Source of the DNA: Archangium lansingense
GTDB lineage: Bacteria > Myxococcota > Myxococcia > Myxococcales > Myxococcaceae
Assembly: GCF_026626635.1 (NCBI RefSeq)
Contig: NZ_JAPNKA010000001.1
Span: 8,974,501 to 9,038,500, forward strand
Reading direction: 5' to 3'
DNA length: 64,000 nucleotides
Made by a program: the position numbers and the translations under genes. Under the pieces are notes generated by a model that did not search any database, was not told where the DNA came from, and was given only the letters and a program-made list of their open reading frames with translations. Each line of letters begins with the position of its first letter. Position 1 is the first letter of the stretch. Positions 1 to 8,357 of this stretch are shown here, piece by piece.

Positions 1-83
1 GACTCGAGCAGCTCCGTCAGCAGCCGCCGGTTATGGGCCGAGTCATCCACCACCAGCACCTTCACTGGCTCCAGGGCGCTCAT
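1..83 (-). CDS. cheB: CheB N-terminus (partial, runs off left edge)
   Basis: Only the first 27 codons are inside the window. They read MSALEPVKVLVVDDSAHNRR and onward, the start of a receiver domain with the acidic DD pair. Position after cheR suggests the protein-glutamate methylesterase response regulator CheB, which removes methyl groups from chemoreceptors. The ATG (83-81) overlaps the TGA of cheR (82-80) as ATGA, so the two are probably translationally coupled. It could be a stand-alone receiver protein; the rest of the gene lies outside. Confidence 0.7.
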   Translation of the reverse strand, partial: MSALEPVKVLVVDDSAHNRRLLTELLE

Positions 84-952
84 GGGCTACCCCCTCCGCC
101 CAGCTCCGGCTTGCGGTAGACGAGGTCGCTGCGCAGGTGCACCAACTCGAAGTCCGCGCTCAGGTTGATGAGGTTCTCCGAGTGTCCCAGCAGCAGGTAA
201 CCACCGGGCACCAGCTTGTCGTAGATGAGGCGCAGCACCCGCTGCCGGGCGGGTGTGTCGAAGTAGATCATCACGTTGCGGCAGAAGACGACGTCCGGCC
301 GGGACACGAGCAGGGGTGCGTCCGGATCCTGCAGGTTGTGGTGCCCGAAGGACACCCAGGCGCGCACGTCGTCGCGCACGCGCACCCGATTGGGCCCCAC
401 GTGGACGAAGTAGCGGGCGACCTTGTCCGGCGGCGTGGCCCGGAGCGCGGACGGCCCGTACTCGCCCAGGCGCGCGGCGGCCAGCACCCGGCGGGAGATG
501 TCCGTGCCGTGCACATCCACGTCCCATCCCTCGAAGCGCCCGCTGTCCTTGAGGAGCATGGCCACCGTGTAGGCCTCCTCCCCGGACGAGCACCCCGCAG
601 ACCAGATGCGCAGCCGCTTCACCCGCGCGTTGCGGCGCTCCAACTGAGGCAGCACTTCCTCAGAGAAGGCCTTGAGCTGGCGCGGCTCGCGGAAGAAGTA
701 CGTCTCGTGCGTGGTGAGGGCCTCGATGGCCGTCTCCAGCTCGGCGCGGCGCTGCGCGTCGAAGCGCAGGTAGCGGTAGTAGGCGCTGAAGTCCGTCAGG
801 CCCAGCGCCTCCAACCGAGGCCACAGCCGCCGCTGCATGACGTACTTCATGTCGTCACGCACGAGGATGCCGCAATGGCCGTAGACGAAGTCCCGCAGCA
901 GGCGGAACTCCTCCGCGGTCATCTCCGGCCTGCCTGTATCGAAAGGCATCAC
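80..952 (-). CDS. cheR: Chemotaxis methyltransferase CheR
   Basis: SAM-dependent methyltransferase that methylates glutamates of chemoreceptors. The 290-residue length fits. Visible motifs are the helical N-terminal domain (TAEEFRLLRDFVY), the SAM-binding stretch SAGCSSGEEAYT, the FCRNVMIYFD strand and LLLGHSENL near the C-terminus. The start is GTG at 952 or the adjacent ATG at 949; a GGAGG lies 8-11 bases upstream. It follows the HEAT-repeat gene by 21 bases and overlaps cheB by 4 bases. No chemoreceptor gene is visible in the window, so its substrate is encoded elsewhere. Confidence 0.93.
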   Translation of the reverse strand: MMPFDTGRPEMTAEEFRLLRDFVYGHCGILVRDDMKYVMQRRLWPRLEALGLTDFSAYYRYLRFDAQRRAELETAIEALTTHETYFFREPRQLKAFSEEVLPQLERRNARVKRLRIWSAGCSSGEEAYTVAMLLKDSGRFEGWDVDVHGTDISRRVLAAARLGEYGPSALRATPPDKVARYFVHVGPNRVRVRDDVRAWVSFGHHNLQDPDAPLLVSRPDVVFCRNVMIYFDTPARQRVLRLIYDKLVPGGYLLLGHSENLINLSADFELVHLRSDLVYRKPELGGGGSP

Positions 953-973
953 CCCCGGAACCTCCGCGGCAGC

Positions 974-2950
974 TCAGCGTCCAGACAACCGCTCCACCGC
1001 GTCAACCAGCGCGCGGCGGGCGAGTGAATCCGTCTCGGCCGCCAGGGCGGCCCGTGTCGCCGGCAGGCACCCGGGCCCACCGGAGTCTCCCAGGACCCGT
1101 GCCGCCGCGGCTCTCACATCCCAGCTCGCGTGACCCAGCAGTCCCACCGCCACCGACACCCCCTCGGCCGAGGCCGCGCCCGCCAGCAGCGCCGCCTTCA
1201 CCACTTCATGGTCTCCATGGGACACCGCGCGCCGAAGCACCTCGTCACGCAGAGCCCCTAGCCGCGCCAGCGCCTGCACCGCCCGCCAGGCAATGGCCCC
1301 GTCCGGGTGGGGTACCAGGGCCTCCAGGTCCGCCGCCCGCTCCACGGCCCCGCATTCTCCCACCGCCTCCAGAGCGGCCAGCCGCACCTCCAGGGCGTCG
1401 TCGGCCAGGGCCTGCTTCAGCAGCCCCGCCATCGAGCCATCTCCCAGCTGGCCCACCACCCGCACCGCCGCGGTGCGCACCCGCGGGGACTCGTCCGACA
1501 GCGACTGGCGAGCCAGCTCCAGGCCCCCAGCCGGGTCCACCGCGGCCAGCACCTCCACGGCGGTGGCACGCAGCGGCACAGAGGCCTCGCGCGCCGTCCG
1601 CCGCACCAGGGGCAGCATGGCCGTGCCTCCCACTCGCACCAGGGCGCTCAGCACCGCAGGCTCCGCCCCGCGCTCCAGCGCTGACTCCAGCGCCTGCGCC
1701 ACCGGCTTCGGGAAGTTGGCGGCCAGCATCACCAGCGCGCGAACCGCCGGTCCGGCCAGCTCCGGGTGGCCGAGCAGCTGCGACAGGGGCTCCACCGCCT
1801 CCAGCGAGCTCGTCCGCCCCAGGGCCTGCACCGCCACCGACTTCAGGTCCAGCTCGCCCCAGTCGAGCATCTGCACCAGCTCGGGAACGAACGTGGCGTC
1901 CACCAGCTCCACCAGCACGTGACCCGCCGCCTCGCGCGCCGGAAAGGAGAGCCGGTCCATGCTCGCCAGCAGCTCGCGCCCCGTCTCCGGGCCGAAGTGC
2001 GCCAGCGTGCGCATCACCTCCGGCATCAGCCGCTCTTCCTGCGCCACCTCCGCTACCAGCGGCGCCAGCTGCGGCTCCCGCAAGGCCGCCGCCGCGACGA
2101 GCGCTCCGGCCTTCAGCTCGATGTCGTCGGACTCCAGCGCACTGGCCACCCAGCCCACCGCCTCCGGCAGCCGCTTGAGCGCCAACCGCACCGCGGCGTC
2201 CATCTCCGGCCGCAGGGAGGGCTCGGCCAGGCCCGCCTGGGTGCCCAGCGCCACGAGCGCCGCCTCGCGGGTGGAGCGCGACTCCGCGCCCAGTCCCCGG
2301 CACACCAGCTCCGTGGCTGCCACCTGCGGAATGAGGCCCAACACCCGGTAGGCGCTGCGCTTGAGCGTCGGATTTCCCAGCAGCCGCACCACCTCCGGCA
2401 GCGGCGGCGGGTGGCGCAGGACCGCGAGCGACTCCAGCGCGCTCAACTGCAGCAGCGGCTCGGGGTCGTGGAGGATGCGCTCCAGCGCGCGAGCCGAGAC
2501 CTTGCCGCCCACCCGGCCCAGCGCCTCCGCCGCGGCCACCCGGACGTTGAGGTCCGGATCCTCCAGCATCGCCTGCACCAGGGCGTCCTCCGCCTCTGAC
2601 CGCCCCAGCTGGCCGAGAATGTCCGCGGCGAACTTGCGCTGATCCGGATCCACGTGCCCGAGCAGCCGCACCAGGGGTGCCACCGCCTCCAGGCCCATGC
2701 CCGCCAGCGACTCCGCGGCCGCGTTGCGCGCGCCCGTCTCGTCCCGCTCGCCCAGCACGGAGATGAGGCGCTCCACCACGATGTCGCGCTCGGGTACCCG
2801 GGTGAGGCCGTCGGCCGCCGCACGGCGGACCCGCCAGCTCTCGTCATGGAGCCCCGCCACGAGCGTCTCCCGAGCGCCCTCAGCGGACACATCCAGCTCC
2901 AGCAGGGCCCGGTAACGCGCCTCCTCTGCGTTCCGCCCCTCCTCGATCAT
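974..2950 (-). CDS. HEAT-repeat protein of the chemosensory cluster
   Basis: A 658-residue protein built almost entirely of about 30-residue helical HEAT repeats (for example SWRVRRAAADGL, DLNVRVAAAEALGRVGG, SWDVRAAAARVLGDSGG). No catalytic motif, signal peptide or membrane segment is visible, so it is probably a cytoplasmic scaffold. It sits between cheW and cheR, and its ATG overlaps the cheW stop (ATGA, 2947-2950). HEAT-repeat partners of chemosensory systems are known in Myxococcus, for example Cpc7 of the Che7 system. A role as adaptor or CheY target is inferred from context only. Confidence 0.85.
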   Translation of the reverse strand: MIEEGRNAEEARYRALLELDVSAEGARETLVAGLHDESWRVRRAAADGLTRVPERDIVVERLISVLGERDETGARNAAAESLAGMGLEAVAPLVRLLGHVDPDQRKFAADILGQLGRSEAEDALVQAMLEDPDLNVRVAAAEALGRVGGKVSARALERILHDPEPLLQLSALESLAVLRHPPPLPEVVRLLGNPTLKRSAYRVLGLIPQVAATELVCRGLGAESRSTREAALVALGTQAGLAEPSLRPEMDAAVRLALKRLPEAVGWVASALESDDIELKAGALVAAAALREPQLAPLVAEVAQEERLMPEVMRTLAHFGPETGRELLASMDRLSFPAREAAGHVLVELVDATFVPELVQMLDWGELDLKSVAVQALGRTSSLEAVEPLSQLLGHPELAGPAVRALVMLAANFPKPVAQALESALERGAEPAVLSALVRVGGTAMLPLVRRTAREASVPLRATAVEVLAAVDPAGGLELARQSLSDESPRVRTAAVRVVGQLGDGSMAGLLKQALADDALEVRLAALEAVGECGAVERAADLEALVPHPDGAIAWRAVQALARLGALRDEVLRRAVSHGDHEVVKAALLAGAASAEGVSVAVGLLGHASWDVRAAAARVLGDSGGPGCLPATRAALAAETDSLARRALVDAVERLSGR

Positions 2951-3555
2951 CCGTTCATCCTCCGGCCAGTGTCTCGCACCATCTCCGCCAGCAGCAGCGC
3001 CTTCACGTCCAGCAGCAGCTTGAGCCGCTCCTGTCCCCGCGTCTCCGGTGCGCGCCTCTCCAGTCCGCGCCGGGTTGGCTCGCGCCTCTCCTTCTCGCGC
3101 TCCTCCTGCTCACCGTACACGCCGACGACGAAGGGCGCCGGGCCCACCGCGCCGATGGCCGGGGCGGGTTTGATCTCACTGCGCCGCAGCCGCACCACCT
3201 CGGACACCCGATCCACGGTGAAGGCCACGCGCCTGCGGCCCAGCCAGCACACCAGCAGCCGCGTCTTGGGGGTGTCCACCGGGGCCTCCACCCCGAGCAG
3301 CCGCTTGCGCAAGTCCACCACGGGGATGATGGAGCCGCGCAGGCGGATGACGCCCTCGATGAAGAGCGGCGCGCCCCGGATGGGGGTGAGGCGCTGGGGC
3401 TGGAGGATCTCCTCCACCCTCATGATGTCCACCGCGTACTCCTCGGGCCCGACGAAGAAGGCGCACAGCTGGACGAGCGGATCCCTCTCCGCGGCGGCGG
3501 CGCCGTCGGCCTGGGACTGCGTGAGTTGGCTCAGGACGTTGAAGCGCTGTCTCAT
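2947..3555 (-). CDS. cheW: CheW-type coupling protein (first)
   Basis: A 202-residue protein with a CheW domain from about residue 28 to 145. It shows FFVGPEEYAVDIMRVEEIL, GVIRLRGSIIPVVDLRKRL and VDRVSEVVRL, which are typical CheW strands. CheW links chemoreceptors to CheA. The C-terminal 50 residues are charged (EEREKERREP) and end in a second hydrophobic strand, so the fold appears interrupted by a charged insert. ATGA overlaps join it to the gene on each side. It differs from the neighbouring CheW, so the pair may bind different partners. Confidence 0.88.
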   Translation of the reverse strand: MRQRFNVLSQLTQSQADGAAAAERDPLVQLCAFFVGPEEYAVDIMRVEEILQPQRLTPIRGAPLFIEGVIRLRGSIIPVVDLRKRLLGVEAPVDTPKTRLLVCWLGRRRVAFTVDRVSEVVRLRRSEIKPAPAIGAVGPAPFVVGVYGEQEEREKERREPTRRGLERRAPETRGQERLKLLLDVKALLLAEMVRDTGRRMNG

Positions 3556-4115
3556 GCGAGGGCCTGCCAGATGTCGAGCAGGATGAAGAGCTGTTGGTTG
3601 CGCCGCCCGAGCCCCACCACACAGTCGCGCTCCCCGCCGCCCACTCCGGGAGGGGCCAGCTCCAGCATCGAGGGCCGGAGCCGCACGACCTCGGAGACCG
3701 AATCCACCCAGATGCCCGCCAACCCGTCCGCCGTCTGCACCACGATGATGCGCGCACCGCGTGGAGGTTCCGAGGCCTCCGGGCCGGCCACCAGGGGCGC
3801 CTTGTCCGCCAGCCGCAGCTTCACCTTGATGTCGTAGACGGGCAACACTTCGCCGCGCAGGTACATCACCCCGAGCAGGTTGGAGGCAGCGCGGGGCACC
3901 TCGGTGAGCGGCGGAACCTTGACGATCTCCCGCACCCCGTGGATGGGCACCGCGTAGTGCTCCCCTTCCAGCCGGAAGGCGAGGTACTCCTCGGGGATCT
4001 CCTCGGGAATGGGCTCGACCGTCTCATCGGTGCCGGCCACCAGCTCTTGGATGGGGCCGACGTCCTCATCCGGACGGTAGAAGTAGCTGTCGAGCAAGAC
4101 GGACAGGGAAGGCAC
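3552..4115 (-). CDS. cheW: CheW-type coupling protein (second)
   Basis: A 187-residue CheW-domain protein. A 40-residue acidic N-terminal extension (PIPEEIPEEY) precedes the domain: LAFRLEGEHYAVPIHGVREI, GVMYLRGEVLPVYDIKVKL and VDSVSEVVRLRPSML. It ends in LFILLDIWQAL, the expected last strand. The start is GTG at 4115, 34 bases after the cheA stop; its stop overlaps the next cheW by 4 bases. It is expected to act as an adaptor between receptor and CheA. Confidence 0.88.
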   Translation of the reverse strand: MPSLSVLLDSYFYRPDEDVGPIQELVAGTDETVEPIPEEIPEEYLAFRLEGEHYAVPIHGVREIVKVPPLTEVPRAASNLLGVMYLRGEVLPVYDIKVKLRLADKAPLVAGPEASEPPRGARIIVVQTADGLAGIWVDSVSEVVRLRPSMLELAPPGVGGGERDCVVGLGRRNQQLFILLDIWQALA

Positions 4116-4149
4116 GGAGTGGAGGATAGCAGCCCCACGGCCGGAGGCA

Positions 4150-6489
4150 TCACGCGCGGCGTCGTTCCAAGCTCATCCCCTCCTCCAGCAGGGCACCGAC
4201 GTCCAGCACCAGGACGGTGCGCCGGTTGGCCAGGTCCGCGGCCCCGGAGATTCCTCGCACGCCCTGCAGGCGGCCACCCAGCGACTTGACGACGATGTCC
4301 TGCTGGCCCTGCAGCTCGTCCACGGCGATGCCCAGCCGCTCCTGTGCCAGGCCGGCGACCACCACGAAGTGCCGCTCGTTCGGGCGCTCGGGGTGGCCGA
4401 ACTGCCGGGCCAACCGCATCAGGGGCAGCGTGGTACCCCGGACGTCCAGCACCTCGCGCCGCTCCACGGTGCGAATCTCCGAGGGCTTCACGGAGAGGAT
4501 CTCCAGCACGCTGTTGAGCGGTACGGCGTAGGTGCGCCCACTCACGCCCACCACCAGGGCGCGGATGATGGCCAGGGTGACGGGCAGCGTGAGGTGGAAG
4601 GCAGTGCCCTGCCCGCGCTCGCTCCACACGTCGATGATGCCGGACAGGTTGCCGATGTTGTTCTTCACCACGTCCAAGCCCACGCCGCGGCCGGACAGCT
4701 CGGACACGCTGCGGGCGGTGGAGAAGCCTGGCAGGAAGATGAGGTTGAGCAGCTCGCGTCGGCTCATCTCTCGCGCCTGCGCCTCGGTGATGAGGCCCTT
4801 GCGCAGCGCCATGTCGCGCACACCCAGCTCGTCGATGCCCGCCCCGTCGTCACTCACCTCGATGACGACATGGTTGCCCTTCTGCTCGGCCCGCAGCGAC
4901 ACCCGCGCCCGCCGGGGCTTGCCCGCTGCCTGCCGCGCCTCCGGTGACTCCGCGCCGTGGTCGATGGCGTTGCGGATGATGTGCATCAGCGGATCGCTCA
5001 GCTCCTCGACGATGAGCTTGTCCAGCTCCACGTCGCCGCCGCCGATGACGAAGTCGATCTCCTTGCCTGCATCCCGGGCAATGCGGCGCACCAGCCGGGC
5101 CAGCCGGTCGAACACCTGACCCACCGGCACCATGCGCGCCTCGAGCAGGCCCTGCTGGAGCGCGTCCAGCTTGCGCTCCAACTGCCGCGTCTCGCGCGAC
5201 AGCTCCTGCCCCCACATCTTGTTGGAGAGCGGCACCGCGCCGTCCTGCTGCCGCGAGGCCTCCACCATGCGCTGCAGGTTGGCCTTGATGAGCAGCAGCT
5301 CGCCCACGGTGTTCATCAGCGCGTCCAGCCGGCTGATGTCCACGCGCACCGTCTGGGTGAGCGAGCGAGCCGACTCGTTCTCCATCCGCGGCCCGCGCGA
5401 GGTCGGCGGCTCATCCGACAACGTGCGCACCGGAGGGCCAGCCGTCGTCTCGAGGCGAAGCGTCGAGGACTCGTTCCCCCGCATCGCCGCCAGCACTTCC
5501 TGCGTGAGGTCATCCGCGCTGGGAGGCTCAACCGCGCGCAACGCCGGGGCCTTGCTGGTGGACTCCTCCGCCCCCTCCGCAGCGGGGGTCTCCGCGCTGC
5601 TGCCCTTGGGGGCCCTCTTCTTGCGCGTCTTCTTGGGAGCGGCGGGCGCCTCAGCAGCGGGAGCGGACTCCCGGAACACCTGAGCCACCGACTGCGCCAC
5701 GGAGGCGCGCGCGGCGGGGGCCGGAGCACCGCCAGCCGCGGGGCGCACCTTCAGCGAGAAGAGCTGCGCGGGCGTGCCCTGGAGCTTCGCCGCCAACTCA
5801 GACTCCGGCACCTTGGCGCCGAAGATGAGATCGAACGCGATGCCCGAGGCCCCGCCCGGCTCCGACGAGGGCAGCGTGCTGACGATCTCTCCCAACGGCT
5901 TGAGGCGCGAGTTGAGCTCGGCGAGCCCCGTGTCGAAGTCGGACAGATCGAACGCGGCGCGCACGCGGTAGAGGGCCACGCCTCGGCGCACGTTCTCGCG
6001 CAGGCGGTGCTCCTCGTACTCGGTGAAGACGGCGCGCACCTGCGCGTCCAGCTCCAGCCGGTCGAGCGGATCCTCATCGACCGCGGCCTCCGAGACGCCC
6101 AGGTTCGCCAGCCGCGAGCCCAGCTCCGTCACGCGCCCCGTCAGAGCGTCCGAGGACACCTCGCGGGACGCCTCGGACAGCAGAGCCTGGAGCACATCCA
6201 GCGTCTCGATGAGGGAGTCCAGCGCCTGGTCGTCCAGCGCCAGCTTCCCCAGCCGCAGCCGATCCAGCAGATCCTCGGCCTGGTGCGCCAGCTTCGAGAT
6301 GCGCTCCTGCCCAAAGAGTGCAGAGAGCCCCTTGAGCGAGTGCGCGGCCCGGAAGATTCCGTTGATGAGCTCCGGGTCCGGATCCGTGCCGCGCTGCTGA
6401 TCCAGCACGAGCAAGTCCTTGCCCAGGGCCTCGAGGATCTCCGTCCCCTCGGCAACAAACTCCGCGAGTGCTTTTCCGGCCTGGTTCAC
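4150..6489 (-). CDS. cheA: Chemotaxis histidine kinase CheA
   Basis: A 779-residue CheA. The HPt domain has FRAAHSLKGL with the phospho-accepting His at about residue 50. A proline/alanine/lysine-rich linker (about 270-340) precedes the dimerisation helix (LDALMNTVGELLLI, about 380). The ATPase domain shows the N box (HIIRNAIDHGAES, about 503), SDDGAGID (about 548) and GRGVGLDVVKNN (about 600). A CheW-like regulatory domain follows from about 640. It autophosphorylates under receptor/CheW control and passes phosphate to CheY and CheB. The start is GTG, overlapping the cheY stop as GTGA. No receiver domain is fused, unlike FrzE. Confidence 0.95.
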   Translation of the reverse strand: MNQAGKALAEFVAEGTEILEALGKDLLVLDQQRGTDPDPELINGIFRAAHSLKGLSALFGQERISKLAHQAEDLLDRLRLGKLALDDQALDSLIETLDVLQALLSEASREVSSDALTGRVTELGSRLANLGVSEAAVDEDPLDRLELDAQVRAVFTEYEEHRLRENVRRGVALYRVRAAFDLSDFDTGLAELNSRLKPLGEIVSTLPSSEPGGASGIAFDLIFGAKVPESELAAKLQGTPAQLFSLKVRPAAGGAPAPAARASVAQSVAQVFRESAPAAEAPAAPKKTRKKRAPKGSSAETPAAEGAEESTSKAPALRAVEPPSADDLTQEVLAAMRGNESSTLRLETTAGPPVRTLSDEPPTSRGPRMENESARSLTQTVRVDISRLDALMNTVGELLLIKANLQRMVEASRQQDGAVPLSNKMWGQELSRETRQLERKLDALQQGLLEARMVPVGQVFDRLARLVRRIARDAGKEIDFVIGGGDVELDKLIVEELSDPLMHIIRNAIDHGAESPEARQAAGKPRRARVSLRAEQKGNHVVIEVSDDGAGIDELGVRDMALRKGLITEAQAREMSRRELLNLIFLPGFSTARSVSELSGRGVGLDVVKNNIGNLSGIIDVWSERGQGTAFHLTLPVTLAIIRALVVGVSGRTYAVPLNSVLEILSVKPSEIRTVERREVLDVRGTTLPLMRLARQFGHPERPNERHFVVVAGLAQERLGIAVDELQGQQDIVVKSLGGRLQGVRGISGAADLANRRTVLVLDVGALLEEGMSLERRRA

Positions 6490-6860
6490 GCGAGCTTCAG
6501 ATAGCGGCGCACGAGCCCAACCAGGCTCTGCGGCGAGAAGGGCTTGACGAGATACTCCGCCGCGCCGAGCGCCAGCCCCCGGTCGCGATCCTTCTCACGG
6601 CCCTCGGTGGTGACGATGAACAGCGGCGTGTCGCGGTAGTTCGGGTTCTTCTTGACGAAGTTGATGAGCTCCAGCCCGTTGATGTCCGGCATGTTGATGT
6701 CGGTGATGATGAGATCGAACCGGTGGCGGGGCAGGAGCTTGAGGGCCTCGAAGCCGCTGCTGGTGGCGATCGCCTCCAGACCGGAGATGGACTCCACCGT
6801 CGCGGCGATCAGCTCGCGTGACGCCTTGGAGTCCTCCACGATCAGGATCTTGAACTTCAT
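6486..6860 (-). CDS. cheY: CheY-like single-domain response regulator
   Basis: A stand-alone receiver domain of 124 residues from the ATG at 6860. It shows the acidic pair in LIVEDS, the phospho-acceptor Asp at about residue 54 (IITDINMPD), the Thr of FIVTTEG and the Lys of YLVKPF. An upstream in-frame start at 6881 would add MGGRFQP, but receiver domains normally begin right at MKFKILIVED, so 6860 is preferred. It precedes and overlaps cheA, so it is the likely output of this kinase. The downstream effector is not evident; the HEAT-repeat protein is one candidate. Confidence 0.92.
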   Translation of the reverse strand: MKFKILIVEDSKASRELIAATVESISGLEAIATSSGFEALKLLPRHRFDLIITDINMPDINGLELINFVKKNPNYRDTPLFIVTTEGREKDRDRGLALGAAEYLVKPFSPQSLVGLVRRYLKLA

Positions 6861-6910
6861 GGGTTGGAACCGGCCACCCATCGTAGCAGAACGGAGAGCC
6901 GCGGCGAGCT

Positions 6911-7402
6911 TCAGCCCTTGCGTCCGGGCAAACGGCGCGCCAGTTCCTTGTCCGCCAGCACGGCGACCTTCCGGCCTCCCTTGAAAGCCGGGATGAACCG
7001 GTCTGTCAGGACAGAGGCCCGGGTGGCCTCATCCAGGGCGCCAGTTCCGGGAATTTCCAGGGCCACGGCTTCCACCTTCGCCCGGGAGAGCACCTGGCCC
7101 GCGTTGGCGAGCGCCTCTCCCAGCGAGGAGGCATCCAGGCCCTTCCTGCGCCCCAGGCCGATCACGAAGATGCGGGGCACGGGGAAGCGGCCATCGGCGG
7201 GCAGCAGCAGGGAGTCGTCGCGGGCGCCCACGAAGAAGCCGGACTGAACCACGCGCGACAGGGCACCGCACAGCCGCCAGTCCACGTAGCCAGCCGAGCC
7301 CGGCAAGGGCCGGTCATCCTCGCCGACGAAGAGGCAGAGCGCGTCCACCCCCTCCAGCGAGTCCAGGCCCTGCAAGCTGACGTCGTAGGCGGCGACGTTC
7401 AC
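6911..7402 (-). CDS. M17 peptidase N-terminal-domain-like protein
   Basis: A 163-residue protein resembling the N-terminal macro-like domain of leucyl aminopeptidases (VDALCLFVGEDDRPLPG, RIFVIGLGRRKGLDASSLGEAL). The catalytic C-terminal M17 domain is absent, so peptidase activity is not expected. The start is GTG at 7402, overlapping the nusB stop (GTGA). It is the gene before cheY in the same direction. Its function is unknown. A free-standing M17 N-terminal domain next to nusB may be a lineage feature, which is an inference. Confidence 0.72.
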   Translation of the reverse strand: MNVAAYDVSLQGLDSLEGVDALCLFVGEDDRPLPGSAGYVDWRLCGALSRVVQSGFFVGARDDSLLLPADGRFPVPRIFVIGLGRRKGLDASSLGEALANAGQVLSRAKVEAVALEIPGTGALDEATRASVLTDRFIPAFKGGRKVAVLADKELARRLPGRKG

Positions 7403-7818
7403 TGCTTCCCCAGCGCCGCGGCCACGCGGTCCAGCAGTCCGTTGACGAAGGCGCTGGACTCCTCGGTGCCGAAGTTCTTGCCCAGCTCCACGGCCTCGTT
7501 GAGGGACACCTTCTTGGGGATGTCCGGGCGGTACTTCAGCTCGAAGACGCCCAGGCGCAGCACGTTGCGGTCGATGCGGGACATCCGGTCCAACCGCCAG
7601 TTGTGGCTGTGCTGCTCGATGAGCCGGTCAATCTCCGCCTGGTTCGACATGACGCCGTCGACCAGCTCGCGGGCGAACTTCACCGCCTCGGGCTCCTTGT
7701 GGGCTTCCTCGGTGGCGGCCCACGCGGCCTCGAGGGCCTCATGGACGGACCCGGGCGTCATCTCCAGTTGATAGAGCGCCTGCAGTGCGCGCTCCCGTGC
7801 CGTTCTCCGAGCGCCCAT
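7399..7818 (-). CDS. nusB: Transcription antitermination factor NusB
   Basis: A 139-residue all-helical RNA-binding protein that joins NusE at boxA RNA for antitermination of rRNA operons. Visible family motifs are RERALQALYQLEM, the central NWRLDRMSRIDRNVLRLGVFEL and the C-terminal SLNEAVELGKNFGTEESSAFVNGLLD. Length is normal. It lies 2 bases after ribH, the common ribH-nusB arrangement, and its stop overlaps the next start. Confidence 0.95.
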   Translation of the reverse strand: MGARRTARERALQALYQLEMTPGSVHEALEAAWAATEEAHKEPEAVKFARELVDGVMSNQAEIDRLIEQHSHNWRLDRMSRIDRNVLRLGVFELKYRPDIPKKVSLNEAVELGKNFGTEESSAFVNGLLDRVAAALGKQ

Positions 7819-7820
7819 GG

Positions 7821-8318
7821 CTAGGCCTTCTTCCCGTCCGCGGCCAGGGTGGTGGCCAGCTTCGCGTGGAGGTTGACCATCTCGATGCAGGCGGCGGCGG
7901 CCTCCGAGCCCTTGTTGCCGGCCTTCACGCCAGCCCGGTCGATGGCCTGCTCCACCGTGTCACACGTCAGCACGCCGAAAGTGACGGCCGCCTGAGCGTT
8001 GAAGGCCACGTTGCCGATGCCCTTGGCGCACTCGCCCGCCACGTAGTCGAAGTGCGGGGTGCCACCGCGGATGACGGCCCCCAGGGTGATGACGCCTACG
8101 TAGGCGCGCGACTCCGCCACGCGCCGCGTCAGCGCCGGCAGCTCGTAGGTGCCGGGGCAGCGGAAGACGTCGATGTCGCCGTCGGCCACTCCGTGGCGCA
8201 CCAGCGTGTCCACCGCGCCCTTCACCAGCTCCTCGGTGATGAACGCGTTGAAACGGGCCACGCAGATGGCGAAACGGCCCTTGGGAGGAAGAAAGTCACC
8301 TTCGATGTAGCGAGGCAT
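7821..8318 (-). CDS. ribH: 6,7-dimethyl-8-ribityllumazine synthase
   Basis: Condenses 5-amino-6-ribitylaminouracil with 3,4-dihydroxy-2-butanone 4-phosphate in riboflavin synthesis. The 165 residues show ARFNAFITEELVKGA, the substrate loop GAVIRGGTPHFDYV with the catalytic His, and TCDTVEQAIDRAG plus GNKGSEAA. The usual GAVIRGET reads GAVIRGGT here, a minor change. It is followed at once by nusB and preceded by ribBA with a 39-base gap. Confidence 0.95.
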   Translation of the reverse strand: MPRYIEGDFLPPKGRFAICVARFNAFITEELVKGAVDTLVRHGVADGDIDVFRCPGTYELPALTRRVAESRAYVGVITLGAVIRGGTPHFDYVAGECAKGIGNVAFNAQAAVTFGVLTCDTVEQAIDRAGVKAGNKGSEAAAACIEMVNLHAKLATTLAADGKKA

Positions 8319-8357
8319 GTGCGGCCCCTCTCTACACCAGCCACCCGGCTGGCGTCC

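Noticed and set aside
1024..2178. Long plus-strand Pro/Arg-rich open frame
   Set aside because: Antisense shadow of the HEAT-repeat gene; composition is typical of GC-rich reverse frames.
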